Shown here piece after piece: positions 34,201 through 44,761 of a stretch of DNA of 64,000 nucleotides. Made by a program: the position numbers and the translations under genes. Source of the stretch: Dysidea avara (Eukaryota > Porifera > Demospongiae > Dictyoceratida > Dysideidae); assembly GCF_963678975.1 (NCBI RefSeq), contig NC_089274.1, positions 19,803,133 through 19,867,132 on the forward strand, written 5' to 3'. The notes beneath the pieces were generated by a model, which worked only from the letters and a program-made list of their open reading frames with translations, searched no databases and was not told the origin of the DNA. Within the stretch, counting starts at the first letter, position 1, and the number at the start of each line of letters is the position of its first letter.

Positions 34201-36918
34201 TAACACCATGTATTGTTCAGTGATCACAGTATATTCCACAGTTCAAAACGAAGTCAAAGCTGTTAATCAGTGTTAACAAGTGTTAACAGAGGTTCAATGT
34301 AATGGTACCATTTGCAGTATGTAAGGCCATGATGTGACTAATGTGTTTATTCCATTGTGAAAGTGTAGACCTACAACTACAATTCAAAGCATTCATGTAA
34401 GTCTTGTATTTATACCTCTTGCAAACATGAGCTTCACTCAGCATTGACATTTTTATGCACTTATCAATGTCAACCTCTGTGGGTCCCATATACTGACATG
34501 AAGATTTCATATCTATGTCTTGTCCTACATAGGGCTTTTTACAACAGAAGTTTAGTGGGCCAAAAATTGTTTTATACAGATTGATCAAATCCCTTATAAA
34601 AACCTTGCTTAGGATGTGGAGACATGCATAGTGGGAGTTTGACTGAGCTTCTTTGCCCCAGTACTGTAGCTGGGAAATCTGTCACTAGAATTATCAAGTA
34701 CCCTTGCCCTATATAACCGTGGGGTAGTGAGGTGGGACATGAAAAATTGATAGGTCAGTGCAATAATAAGTCCACCACTTTATTGTGGTGACAATGTAGT
34801 TAAAGTATGACTCAATTATGCTAGTGTTACTCTGATAAAGATTTATCCACGTAGTAGATGTGGAGTCTCTTATTGGTGTATCATTATAGTCAATTAACCA
34901 TGAAATGAAATTTAAAGCATTTTCTACCTATTTTTGAATGACACTGTCAAATCAGGTAGCTAATTGTGAGTAGCATAGTATCCTAGCTACATATCCTAGC
35001 TACAGGATTTCTGTGTCAACACCTGAGCAATCTACATGGTGTCTGTAACCAGCAATGTCTGGTTGGTGATATTGCCTCAGTAACAATTTATGTATGAACT
35101 AATTGTGTTAACAATTTTACTGGAGCACATCATTGCGTTGAAGTAGAAATTCTAGCCAAATGATGAGACAGTAGCCATGTTGGTAGATCAAATACCTCAA
35201 CTATTCAGTGGAATCACCATCAGTAGGCTAAAACTGTGTGTTTTTACTTGCAACTGGTGTGGTATTACTGACGAATATTGATAGTGGAGGGGTCTGAAGT
35301 GCAGCCCCCAGAAGCTGTAAGATGTTTAATAGTTATAACACAAAAATGTACAACATTGTAACTATTCATTTTCATTGGTAGTGGAGAGTGGAAGAACATC
35401 AGGAGTTTACTTGAAAGGGATTTTAGCTGCTTACGTTGATAGAACTGTTACAGCTTAGGTGCATCTGCATGACTGTTTTATTACATGACTGCAGTATTAG
35501 AGTGACTGACTGCTCTATTAGAGTAGCTAGTTGACTAAAATCCACAAAGCCCTGAGTGACACTACATTACCTTATTGCACAGTTCAAAATCAAGCTAGAA
35601 CTGTTAACCACTGCTATTAATGGTAGCTAATGCCTGCAGTGTATAACTGCAAGATCATACATTTCCTGATGATATGGTATGAATATGTATATAGGAGTAC
35701 AATCATATAGATGAACTGTTGATTAGGTATATCATGGACACACTGGGAAACTGCAGCTACCAGGCTGTTAAATAAAGGAAAAATTGCCGCATACATGCAC
35801 TGACTAAGTTTCAATGTAAGTATAGTTGTTCATTATTGTAACTCAGTAATTTGGTCATCTTCAACAATGGCCTCAGTGAGATACACCCAAGCTATGCTTG
35901 GAGCTTACTTTAGCTATACATTATTGTCATTATTCTGAATTATCAATATGGTATGTAGGTATGAAATTCTCTAAGTAGTGTATTGTAAGTTGAAGATTAT
36001 CTGTGAAATGAATATTTAAAAGCCAATCAAATTTGATACAATTTTCTTCATACTTTTGAAATGATGCTTATCATGAAGCCATTCATTTCAGGTAATTGTG
36101 AATAACATAATATCCTATGGGACTTTACGTACTTGACTTGGTGTTTATAGCCAACAATATCTGCATGGTGATGTTGTCTCTGTAGCAATTCCTGTGATAT
36201 TTTAGGTAATGCTACCAATTTATATGAGTAATAGCCATCTTGGTAGACCAATTTAAATGCTTCAATTATTCAATGGTATCACCTCTGGTGTGTTTATACC
36301 TAGCAACTGGTGTGGTATAATTAACTGGGCCATTGACTATTGATAGTGAAGATACAGATCACTTTCAGCTGTAGCTCAGCTGTAGCACTCATCTTAAATA
36401 TGGTGATCCTCTCCATGAGTGTGGTGGGTGGGTGAGTAGATAATATGGTAGTGTTTGTATTGTGTGGCTTGGTGTAGTCATCCTAATTGATTTGCTTTTC
36501 ATCATGTCTGGATTCTACATTGATATCACTCAGCTCATATCAGAATTTATTTTATATTCTATGTAATGGTGAATAGTTTACAATGCAAGATGTCTCTCGG
36601 AATGTTTTAAGCACTTACTGTTTGGTGGGCTATTACTTTATTTGTATCTATAAGTTGGAACATGCTTTTCCTGCAAAGATCCCAGTCTGGCTGGTGACAC
36701 TTCACTGTGTGGAGGAGGAGAAAATCATTTCATCTACCATTAATGGTTTCTGTTGCTTCCCATAGTTCTACATTTTGGACTTGAGCCCTGAAATTGGCAA
36801 GAGTATACACCTTGAGCTAACACACATCATTAGTATCCCGCAACTGAATTTCCATATGCAACTGGGAAGGTGCATTGCTATAAGACACTCCTTTGGTCAA
36901 ATATTGTGTATTACCATA
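31226..36918. other. Non-coding 3' half of unit B with dispersed ~1-kb repeats
   Basis: Bases 31,226-34,140 match 52,363-55,225 of unit C; 34,140-36,915 is extra. Segments built on 'AGGTAATTGTGGATA', 'CAGGATTTCTGTGT' and 'GTAATGTCTGG' recur near 31,710-31,860, 34,960-35,120 and 36,090-36,190, so this region grew by internal duplication. A CTCTATTAGAG motif lies at 35,508-35,525. No gene is supported; open frames are short and unshared. Confidence 0.5.
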
Positions 36919-37010
36919 CAGTGGAACCTCTCTTATCCGGGCGGTCTGGTACACACTACTGTCCGTATCTCAGAAATGTCCGTAACTAAGAATAACATGC
37001 TATTATGCTA
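36919..37010. mobile_element. Solo end of a pogo/Tigger-like element
   Basis: Starts CAGTGGAACCTCTCTTATCC after a TA, with a second TCTCAGAAATGTCCG box like the subterminal motifs of such elements. No opposite end is found before the B/C junction, so this is a truncated copy. It differs from the family at 36-257. Confidence 0.55.
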
Positions 37011-37026
37011 AAGTGACTAACTTAAA

Positions 37027-37119
37027 TACAAGTAATATTCTAAAATGTATAATTTAAAGTAATTAAGTAATTACTTTAAATAATTACTCCATGATTCTAC
37101 AAGTAATATTCCAAAATGT
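37027..37119. repeat. Direct repeats flanking a palindrome at the B/C breakpoint
   Basis: TACAAGTAATATTCTAAAAT at 37,027 recurs with one change at 37,098, and between them TAATTTAAAGTAATTA pairs with TAATTACTTTAAATAATTA. The second repeat ends CCAAAATGT exactly where unit C sequence begins inside the LCMT1-like exon (ATGTTCTTAAAC). This marks the physical join of units B and C. Confidence 0.7.
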
Positions 37120-37195
37120 TCTTAAACTATGAGCCTGCAAGTCGTGTTGTGATCTCGTCATTTTCAATACCAATAAAATTTTGACGTCAGTACCC
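37117..37195 (+). pseudogene. 5'-truncated LCMT1-like exon at the B/C junction
   Basis: Only the last part of the exon remains: MFLNYEPASRVVISSFSIPI, matching the A/B junction copy. The ECVL and WAGKHFS portion is missing because the unit boundary falls inside the exon. It cannot encode a functional product. Confidence 0.6.
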
Positions 37196-39226
37196 TTCAA
37201 TTATCATTGTGTCTAATTAAATTTTTGATATTACACTATTAAGACATCAGGTGTCTAGTCTACATTGTGATAGTTATGAATGACTTTGCTATTTCCTGTG
37301 TGCATAGCATACTGTAAACTTTTGGCAAATATGACGGTGATATTTGCCAAATTTTTCCTCAACCAAAGTTTCTCTCTGTATGTTATATGAGCTTGGGTTA
37401 TATCATTGTGTATGTTCAAGCGCAAAATTCTGTGGAAAAAAAGTGATTCTTAAATCAATCTTTTGCTTCTTTCTATCCATTAATTTGGGCAATGTACATG
37501 TATATGTTTTGTTGTATATGGTTTGCTGTTTTCACTCAACACAGTACAAGCTTGTACGTAGCTATTATAACCAGTTGGTCTAATGGCATGGCAAAACTTA
37601 AGCTGTCCTGTTAATAACTGTTATCATAGAGGTTCATACAAGAGGAATTGTGTTAGTATGTGATAGGATTGGCCTGTACATGTACACAAAATCAACTTAT
37701 TTGTTAGCACAGACTTTTCCCTTCACTAATAAATTGGATTCCATAGTTAATAAGTCTGCTTTTAGGGGTTGCTATCTCCAGACAATGCTATGATGCCTGA
37801 AGATGAACACCATTTTGAGGTGATGACGTCTTATCAGGTTGTCTTCAGCTCACCAGACAAATAACTTGTACTTTTCTTTATGTTCTAGTAGGTCTTGAAA
37901 GACCATAATTCAGCCTGGTGATACTTCATGTGGCTTACTCTTTCGTTTTAGCATACTAGTATTCACTCAATCCCCTCCCTTTGTGAGCATCCAAGCTCAT
38001 GAAAAATCTATCCAAAATGGCAGGAAAACCTGGGTGACTGTTTTTGTAGACAATCTTGGAGGTATGAATTGCTTTATATAACATGTGCATATGTTGTTGG
38101 ATCACATGCTGAGCTGTAGCAGATTAAAAACTTACAAATCCTGACATCTCAGTACTTTTCCATGTGTGTGTTTTTGCAGAAACAAATGTATTATGTCATG
38201 ATGACCATGAAGACTGTAGAGTTTGATTGGTGTAATTTAATGCACAATGCTAGTCAGGGACACTAATATTAGTACTTGTGTGTATCGTCATGTTGCTGTT
38301 GCTTGAAAACATTATAAACCGCTTAAGGTCTGGTATAAGACATTCCACATGAGTATATGACTACAAGTAGCTAGTATTTGTGAGTACTCTATTATCACTT
38401 AATTCAAATACTAAAATCCAACCCAGTCACATATACTTGGTAGATTAGCTAGACTGGCATCTGGTTACCATTAACAGTGTATCTATATTTCAATAGTCTA
38501 TAACATTTCTTAATCTTATTCTATGAAACTATCACATTTGTTCTAGTACGTACAATAACAGTGTTCAGGTGACATTGTTTACTGATGCATAACTAGTATG
38601 TCCAGTTGTCCGAGGTGCTGTTGTATGGATAATATTTTAATGTGCTCATATTTTAAAGCCATACCGATTAACAGTTTACTAAACCTTATGTACTTATAAA
38701 CCATATCCACACTTTTACATTAATAGGTTGTGTTTATTTGTTCTATAAGATATTTTACGTATGTAACAGGAATAGCACAACTTTAACCCTAACCTGTGCA
38801 CCTAGCAGAGGATGTACATATAGTGTTGTGTGGAATGTTACTTAACACCTTATGTTGATCTATAGTGATGATATCTTGTGGAGAGTACAACCTCGTAGAA
38901 TAATCTTGTAGTAACTTATGCAATGTCAACAATATTCTTTGTTTGCCATGCAATGAGGCATATTGACATGTAAAGGACAACTAAAATAATTAGTTAAGAT
39001 GACCAATACGCATATGGAAGCCTCATGCACTCCTATAAAAACTAATGTCCATACCATCACAGTAGTACACTGTCCAGTGACATTAGCACATGATATGTCG
39101 TAGACAGCAGTCATGGGGGGTTGGATGTGTACAATATAGTATCCATCTTCTGTTATTTAAATGTTTTACAGTTCAATGCTATAATGACACTTTTGGTCAA
39201 GTGATGAAGAAGAATATCAAAGTAAA
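37196..39226. other. Spacer nearly identical to 12,956-15,365
   Basis: Non-coding duplicate of the unit B region without hAT-like MITE 1. It keeps the TTTGGCAAATAT hairpin (37,321-37,351). Open frames differ from the B copy in length and frame. Confidence 0.5.
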
Positions 39227-39482
39227 TATGTGACTGAATTTTGGAAAATCACCCATATGGGCGCATTTGACACCTAAAATAATTAATAATCAAATCACAA
39301 ACTTTACAAGGCAAATGTACTTGTTTATGGTTTTAAGCCATCCTCAATACCTTTAATTACAAGAAAATTCTTGAAATATTTTTAAAGCTGTACCCTGCTC
39401 TTATTAGCAACCTACTAAACATGGAAATTCTAATTGTTTCACACACGCCCATATGGGTGATTTTCCAAAATTTGGTCGCATA
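39227..39482. mobile_element. MITE with TTTTGGAAAATCACCC inverted ends
   Basis: A 256-bp insertion relative to unit B, which reads AAAGTAAACTTATAACATG at the same place. The ends share TATGTGACTGAATTTTGGAA and, next to it, AATCACCCATATGGGCG in inverted orientation, about 37 bp with a few mismatches. The CCCATATGGG box is itself a palindrome. No coding capacity. Confidence 0.82.
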
Positions 39483-39670
39483 TATAACATGTCACCGTTT
39501 CTCTTTGTTATGTTTCTGTTAGGCTAGAGGATGTTCACTGTTGGGGATTGATGTTTACATCCAGATCTGGAGTCACAGGTATCATTGGTAGTGATCACAC
39601 TACACCGACTCCTACTAATCATCCCATCATCATCCACTTTTGATCATTTATGGGCCATTGTATGATTAAT

Positions 39671-39671
<1 letters not shown>

Positions 39672-39744
<73 letters not shown>
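39672..39744. repeat. (GT)n microsatellite, unit C
   Basis: About 36 uninterrupted GT units. The equivalent site in unit B has four and in unit D has a long interrupted tract (57,633-57,719). The minus-strand frame rich in His-Thr across it is an artefact. Confidence 0.95.
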
Positions 39745-39746
<2 letters not shown>

Positions 39747-42700
39747 CACCAATGGAATTTGTTGATTCATGTTGTATTTCTAGACGTCCAACTGCAACAC
39801 ATCCCATTGGAATTTTAATTAAAATATCAATGTTTCCTAGTAGTGGAACCATTATATATGGCACTACAGGAGAAGTATTACAAAATTTGTCACTATTTGT
39901 GATTATGTTGAAGAACATGTATACATACACTGATATCACCGATTAGGAGTTGTATATGAGGAGTTGTGATTTCCACAGCATAGATGACAATAGTTTCTCC
40001 TGTGCATCTGTTGAAGTCTATTGCTTGAACAGTTCAACCTGGTGTATGCATGAAGGCCTTAAACTTCGATGAGTTAATAAACATGTATGTACATGTATCT
40101 AAATGTGTACAGTCAGCAGTATATTTGGTAATGAAAGTAGAGGATGTGTAGTGTGGGCCATCTGGCCTTGTGTGGCCTCATTATGTGCTTTGACATGTTG
40201 AATGGTGTATGGACAGAGTGTAGTGATCATGAGGTAACTACATTACTAACTTATCTAGTGTCCTGAATACTACAAGAGGAGTACACTTCTCTTATGTGAT
40301 GTTTGCACTTTTGCACTACTAACTGTTGTGACTACAATTTTATTTTTATTAACATTTGATTCAAGAGTCAATTCAGGGCTGACCATGAAGTATTCACTGT
40401 TACAAACATTCATTTTACATTAACGTTAATAATGTTTGACTTATAGGATGAAAAGTGCATGGTGAAATAAAAGTGTAATCATTTTCATTATTAATAATTA
40501 TGAGGCCATACAATTATCTTAAATAGGACTTCAACTTCTGCATTGAATGATGCACCATCTTATCTGAGACAGACAGTCTAGTAGTCAATATGTAATGAAG
40601 TATCTCCTGTGCAGTTGATTCAAGAATTATATAGACAAGCCAACAAATTTCCTAATGCTGTCTTGTGATCACAGAATACTGAGGGATAGCTAGCATGTGA
40701 TAATATGAGCTAATAACAATGCTCCACACATTATCACAACAATACATTTATAATTTTATATGTACATTGTGTGTATACACTGTTTGTATAGTATACTGTG
40801 GTTTACTAGCAACGGAGGTATCTTAACAATGGAAGTCGGCCTCTTGGGCAGTTGAAATGCTCTCTTTGGGTGAGCTAAAATGCAACACTGTTGTATTTGT
40901 TATTGATAACAAGACATCTACACTTACTAATTAGACCTTTAATAGTAATTCCTTTTACATGTCAAGCTTTTGTGATATAGAGTTGAAAGGTTGGAGTTTC
41001 TCAATGAGGGAGACCTGTTAACTCAATTGTTAAGACACTATTGTATCAGTGTTGGTTATAATGACAAGAATGATGTAGGTCAGTAATGTGTGGTGTACAT
41101 TGTGACTACCCAATACCATACACCATGATGGGACTATTAATAATACTAAATGGTTTATGATATTTCTCCCTGTGTGTCTCCAATGTGTTTCTTGCATGGG
41201 AGGTACTTCAGAGCCACACACAAACATGAATGCATGCACACACCACGTCTTTGCTGCCTGGCTGCCAATTGTCATGACACAGTTTCGTTAATTTAAAGTC
41301 TAGCTACCATATGGCAGTAAATTTTGACAGAAAGAAAGTTGACAGATCATTTGCTTTGACAAATTAAATGTTGAGATCTCAACATTCACTTTTGAAGCAC
41401 TTATTGATGTTTGATGAATTAAATGTTGACAATTTTAGCTGGTTTATCAACTTTTCCTTCCGCCAAAATTGTCTGTTGTACAGTTATCAAGCTCTTTGTG
41501 CAATTGATTAATAAGAGGCCTGCAAAACCTTAACAGATGCACACAAGGTTGGTGTGTACCAAGTGATACCATCAAGTTGCATCTGGCACTTACGTAACAC
41601 ACAAGAGTCCAACCTCATTAACAATGGTCAGTGTAAGACATTACATAGTACCATTAGGAAATGCTGACCGTCAACAAGCATCGACCTCCTAGACATGCAC
41701 ACAAACATCATTCTATTTTTAACAATGATGTAATACTTATTGTAGTCAGAACTTCTGGATGTGTAGGAATTTAGGATATTAGTTGTTTTCATTTAGTGCA
41801 TACACATAGTGTCATTTTGATGATAAGCATGTGTATACATTATTATCCAGACCCATACACACTCAGTCCTTCTATATGGTGTTGTATTTCTACTGACACA
41901 ATTAGCTGGTGTCAACTTAGCCAAGGGATGGCTCTATAACTTGGAAGTTTCTTCACATTAACTTTGCAGATGATGTGATTTCCATAAGAAATTCAACACT
42001 TTTGAATGTACTTATATCATGTAAAGATGCCAATTTTCTTTAGTTACATAAATTGCCTTTTTATACATATAATCTCATAGAAAATGGTGTTTATTTCTCC
42101 AATAGGGAACATTTCTGAAACAACCATGATCATATATTCTGGTTGGTTGTCATGATTGTTGTTTTAATTGGTATAACACAGTAACAGTTAACAAGGAACA
42201 ACTTAATGTCCACCATTGTTGATAGTTTATCACTCACTTGATGAGGTGCTGTAACATACAGTTGAAGTTGAGTACTTACCACTGCTGATATTTTATATGA
42301 CATTTCCTTAAGTTACGCTAGACTAAATTCTATAACTGTCAAGTCTCTATACGTCTATACACATCCTACATTACATGACCTTACTTAGAGTTGTGTATGT
42401 TTTGTGTGTATATGATGTACTTTGATGTTTATGTTATTAGTATACAGAGGCCAAACATGTGAGAGTATATTGTTAGCTATACCGAAATTGACGTAGACTA
42501 CATGTGTATGGCAGTTGTAAATCAAATAAATCTTGTCCTAACTCTTAACTACAAGTATTGGAATGGCAGGACTGAATGGGGTTTGATCAATTTGTAGACT
42601 AAAATTGAGAAACTGCTTATTTATTATTTATGCCTGACTGATCAGATCTCTTTATAGCCCTAGGTATAGTCATAATCTTGACATTAAGACTTAGATGTAG

Positions 42701-42880
42701 AAAAAATTCCAGGCCCATGCATGCGGTGGTGAAATGATTCTCCAGCAACATGCAAACCGGCTTTTTTATAGTAATACATATATAACAGTAGCAAAAACAA
42801 ATGGACCTAAATATTAGCTTCTGTGACCTGCACAGAAATCAGCAACTGGACAATGCAAATTGGACCAGAAACCACAAATA
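39745..42880. other. Spacer upstream of ankyrin copy 3
   Basis: Collinear with 15,580-17,910, plus a block at 40,840-41,560 that B lacks and A and D keep. A stretch at about 41,285-41,480 has no match in A and has weak inverted similarity at its ends (AAATTTTGACAG against CAAAATTGTCTG), possibly an old MITE. No gene is supported. Confidence 0.45.
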
Positions 42881-43278
42881 TAGTGTTGCACCGATAATCG
42901 GATCGGTTATTGGAAAAACCATATATCGGCTGTGTTTTTTTGTATATCGGTATCGCATTGGCACCAAGATGTAAAAAGCAGCAGATACAGATATATGAAT
43001 TTATTCAGAACACATGCTCACGTGCACCAAATGATGTCTACAAATGTAATGAGTTACATTTCCTGTATTATGATGTTGTTAATACTGCTTCAATGCAATG
43101 TCAGCTGTTGTTGTAGCAATGCTGCCACTATAAACAAGCTAAAGTGGTCCTTCACTAGTAAAAATTACTACAAAATAGATATTGTACTATATCGGATTGG
43201 TTACATTTATCGGTTTGAAAATATTATTCAATATTGGTTATCGGAATATCGGCAAAATCTCATATCGGTGCAACACTA
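42881..43278. mobile_element. hAT-like MITE 5
   Basis: A 398-bp insertion with ends TAGTGTTGCACCGATA in inverted orientation and a perfect 8-bp target duplication CACAAATA (42,873-42,880 and 43,279-43,286). The interior has repeated ATCGGT boxes (subterminal repeats). Open frames across it (42,910-43,400) arise from the element and do not resemble a transposase. Confidence 0.95.
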
Positions 43279-43924
43279 CACAAATACACATAATTGCATA
43301 TCTCAACAAAGAAAAGCTTAGTTTAGTATCATCCATCCCATTACTACTCCATAAGAAAGACCATGCTTATCACTCAAGAGGTTATCAATCTCTTATATGA
43401 GTGGCAGCATCATCCATTCCACAAGTAGTGATGAAAATTAAGGGAGTAAACAAAACATTCTCTGCTTCATGAAGAGTTCTCGCCTCTTTTCCTTATCATG
43501 ATATCCAGAGAGCAGAATTGGGAGTTGATTTGAGGGTGCAGTAGGGTTAAAAATCCTGACATCAAAATGTGACCTCTCAAATCTTCCTCCGCAAAAGCCA
43601 TTAGCTGTGATGTCAAGCCTTGCATTATCATCACAGTTGGCTGTTTTGTATTGAAGGGTCTCACCAGAAAGAGACTGAAGGTGGGGTTCAATGACAATGT
43701 TGTCACAATAGGTTGGAAATTACATTCCGTACTTCATTATGTCTCTCCACCCTTTGAGCAAGACAGAACATGATATGGTAAAAGAGTGACAAAAAGCACA
43801 GGAGGTAGAGGATAGCCAATGATAATGAAGTACAATTGCGTAAGCACAAAGTTGTATGACTTCTATGGAAGACAAGAGAGCCAATTGGATGCATACTTCT
43901 CCTAACTCAGCATGCAGTCCCTTC
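43279..43924. other. Spacer matching 17,915-18,990
   Basis: Similar to unit B without hAT-like MITE 2. The minus-strand frames at 43,467-43,932 overlap each other in different frames and are broken in unit B, so they are not called genes. Confidence 0.5.
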
Positions 43925-44383
43925 ATTACCAACTTTGTCTGTACTTTGGATGGATGTCCATAAGGTTATGATTAAAAAGAATGCATTATTGACATATGAG
44001 GATGCAAATTTAAGACAACGTAGCGCAGCAGTGAAAAGACTGCTGCTGTTAGGTAACGTCAAAAGTTATCAACCATCTATTACTATATCATTTAGCATCA
44101 GAAAACCAGGAAAATATTGGTGTTATCACCTGGCAATTTCAGTATTTTACAAATATTGTATTTTCAAATGTATTAGTAAATGCAATATTATAAAATACTG
44201 AAATTTCCAGGTGAAAACACCAATGGTTTTCTAATACTAAATCATATAGTAATAGATGGTTGATAACTTTTGATGTTACCTAACAGCAGCAGTCTTTTCA
44301 CTCACTTAGATGTGCATTCCCATATGTCTGTAAGTACATTCTTTTTTTCTTTCATAACCTTATGTCCATCCAAACTTGGTAAT
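43925..44383. repeat. 459-bp near-complete foldback insertion
   Basis: Almost the whole segment is an inverted repeat centred near 44,160. Outer pairs: ATTACCAA with TTGGTAAT, and GGATGTCCATAAGGTTATGA with its complement. Inner pairs: GTGAAAAGACTGCTGCTGTT, TCAAAAGTTATCAACCATCT, and TTTCAGTATTTTA, each recurring inverted. Unit B lacks it. The 88-codon frame on the left arm is incidental. Confidence 0.88.
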
Positions 44384-44639
44384 GTGTTATGCACTAAACT
44401 TTAATAGGGGCCACAGCAGCTGTGCACATCTTTGAAATGCATGCAGCTATGAACAGCTGCAGTGGGCAGACGAAGTGATTACTTTTGTGTGAAAGTAAAC
44501 TCTTGCAGCTATGTAGTGCCTGCCCCTTTGAAGCTTACGTTGAGCACGGGTGCCGCCTTTTAATTATAAATACTGCTTCATGTGTATATTTCATATTCGT
44601 GTCGAAGAAAAACTGTAGGTCTATACTGTAAACAGTGCA

Positions 44640-44685
44640 TGACGTCATTGTACGTCCAATGACTTCCGGTAATCATTGTATAAAT
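44640..44685 (+). promoter_or_regulatory. Core promoter of ankyrin copy 3 (CRE, CCAAT, TATA)
   Basis: TGACGTCA (44,640-44,647), CCAAT (44,656-44,660), CTTCCGG and TATAAAT (44,679-44,685) repeat the layout at copy 2 with the same spacing. The TATA box is 76 bp before the ATG. Confidence 0.65.
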
Positions 44686-44761
44686 ATGTGAGCGCTTGTC
44701 GCTTTCGATCATAACTCTTTCTTAAAGTGAAACTGAGTGAGCGAAATAAAGTGAGATATCA

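Larger units (their letters stand above)
12787..37116. repeat. Tandem duplication unit B
   Basis: The longest unit, about 24.3 kb. It begins with the LCMT1-like exon fragment, contains ankyrin copy 2, and ends where the same exon sequence restarts at 37,117. It is highly similar to unit C across most of its length. Relative to C it has extra segments at 14,708-15,049, 18,062-18,536, 18,997-19,375, 22,418-23,173, about 24,060-25,830, 28,980-30,375, 30,947-31,225 and about 34,140-36,915. It lacks a block near 16,640 that A, C and D keep. Confidence 0.8.

Noticed and set aside
39619-39939. 106-codon minus-strand frame with His-Thr repeats
   Set aside because: Created by the (GT)n microsatellite; absent in unit B.
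41285-41480. Possible MITE in unit C
   Set aside because: Inverted similarity at the ends is weak and no target duplication or clean empty site was found.
42910-43400. Open frames of 68-129 codons
   Set aside because: Lie within or across the ends of hAT-like MITE 5 and have no transposase features.
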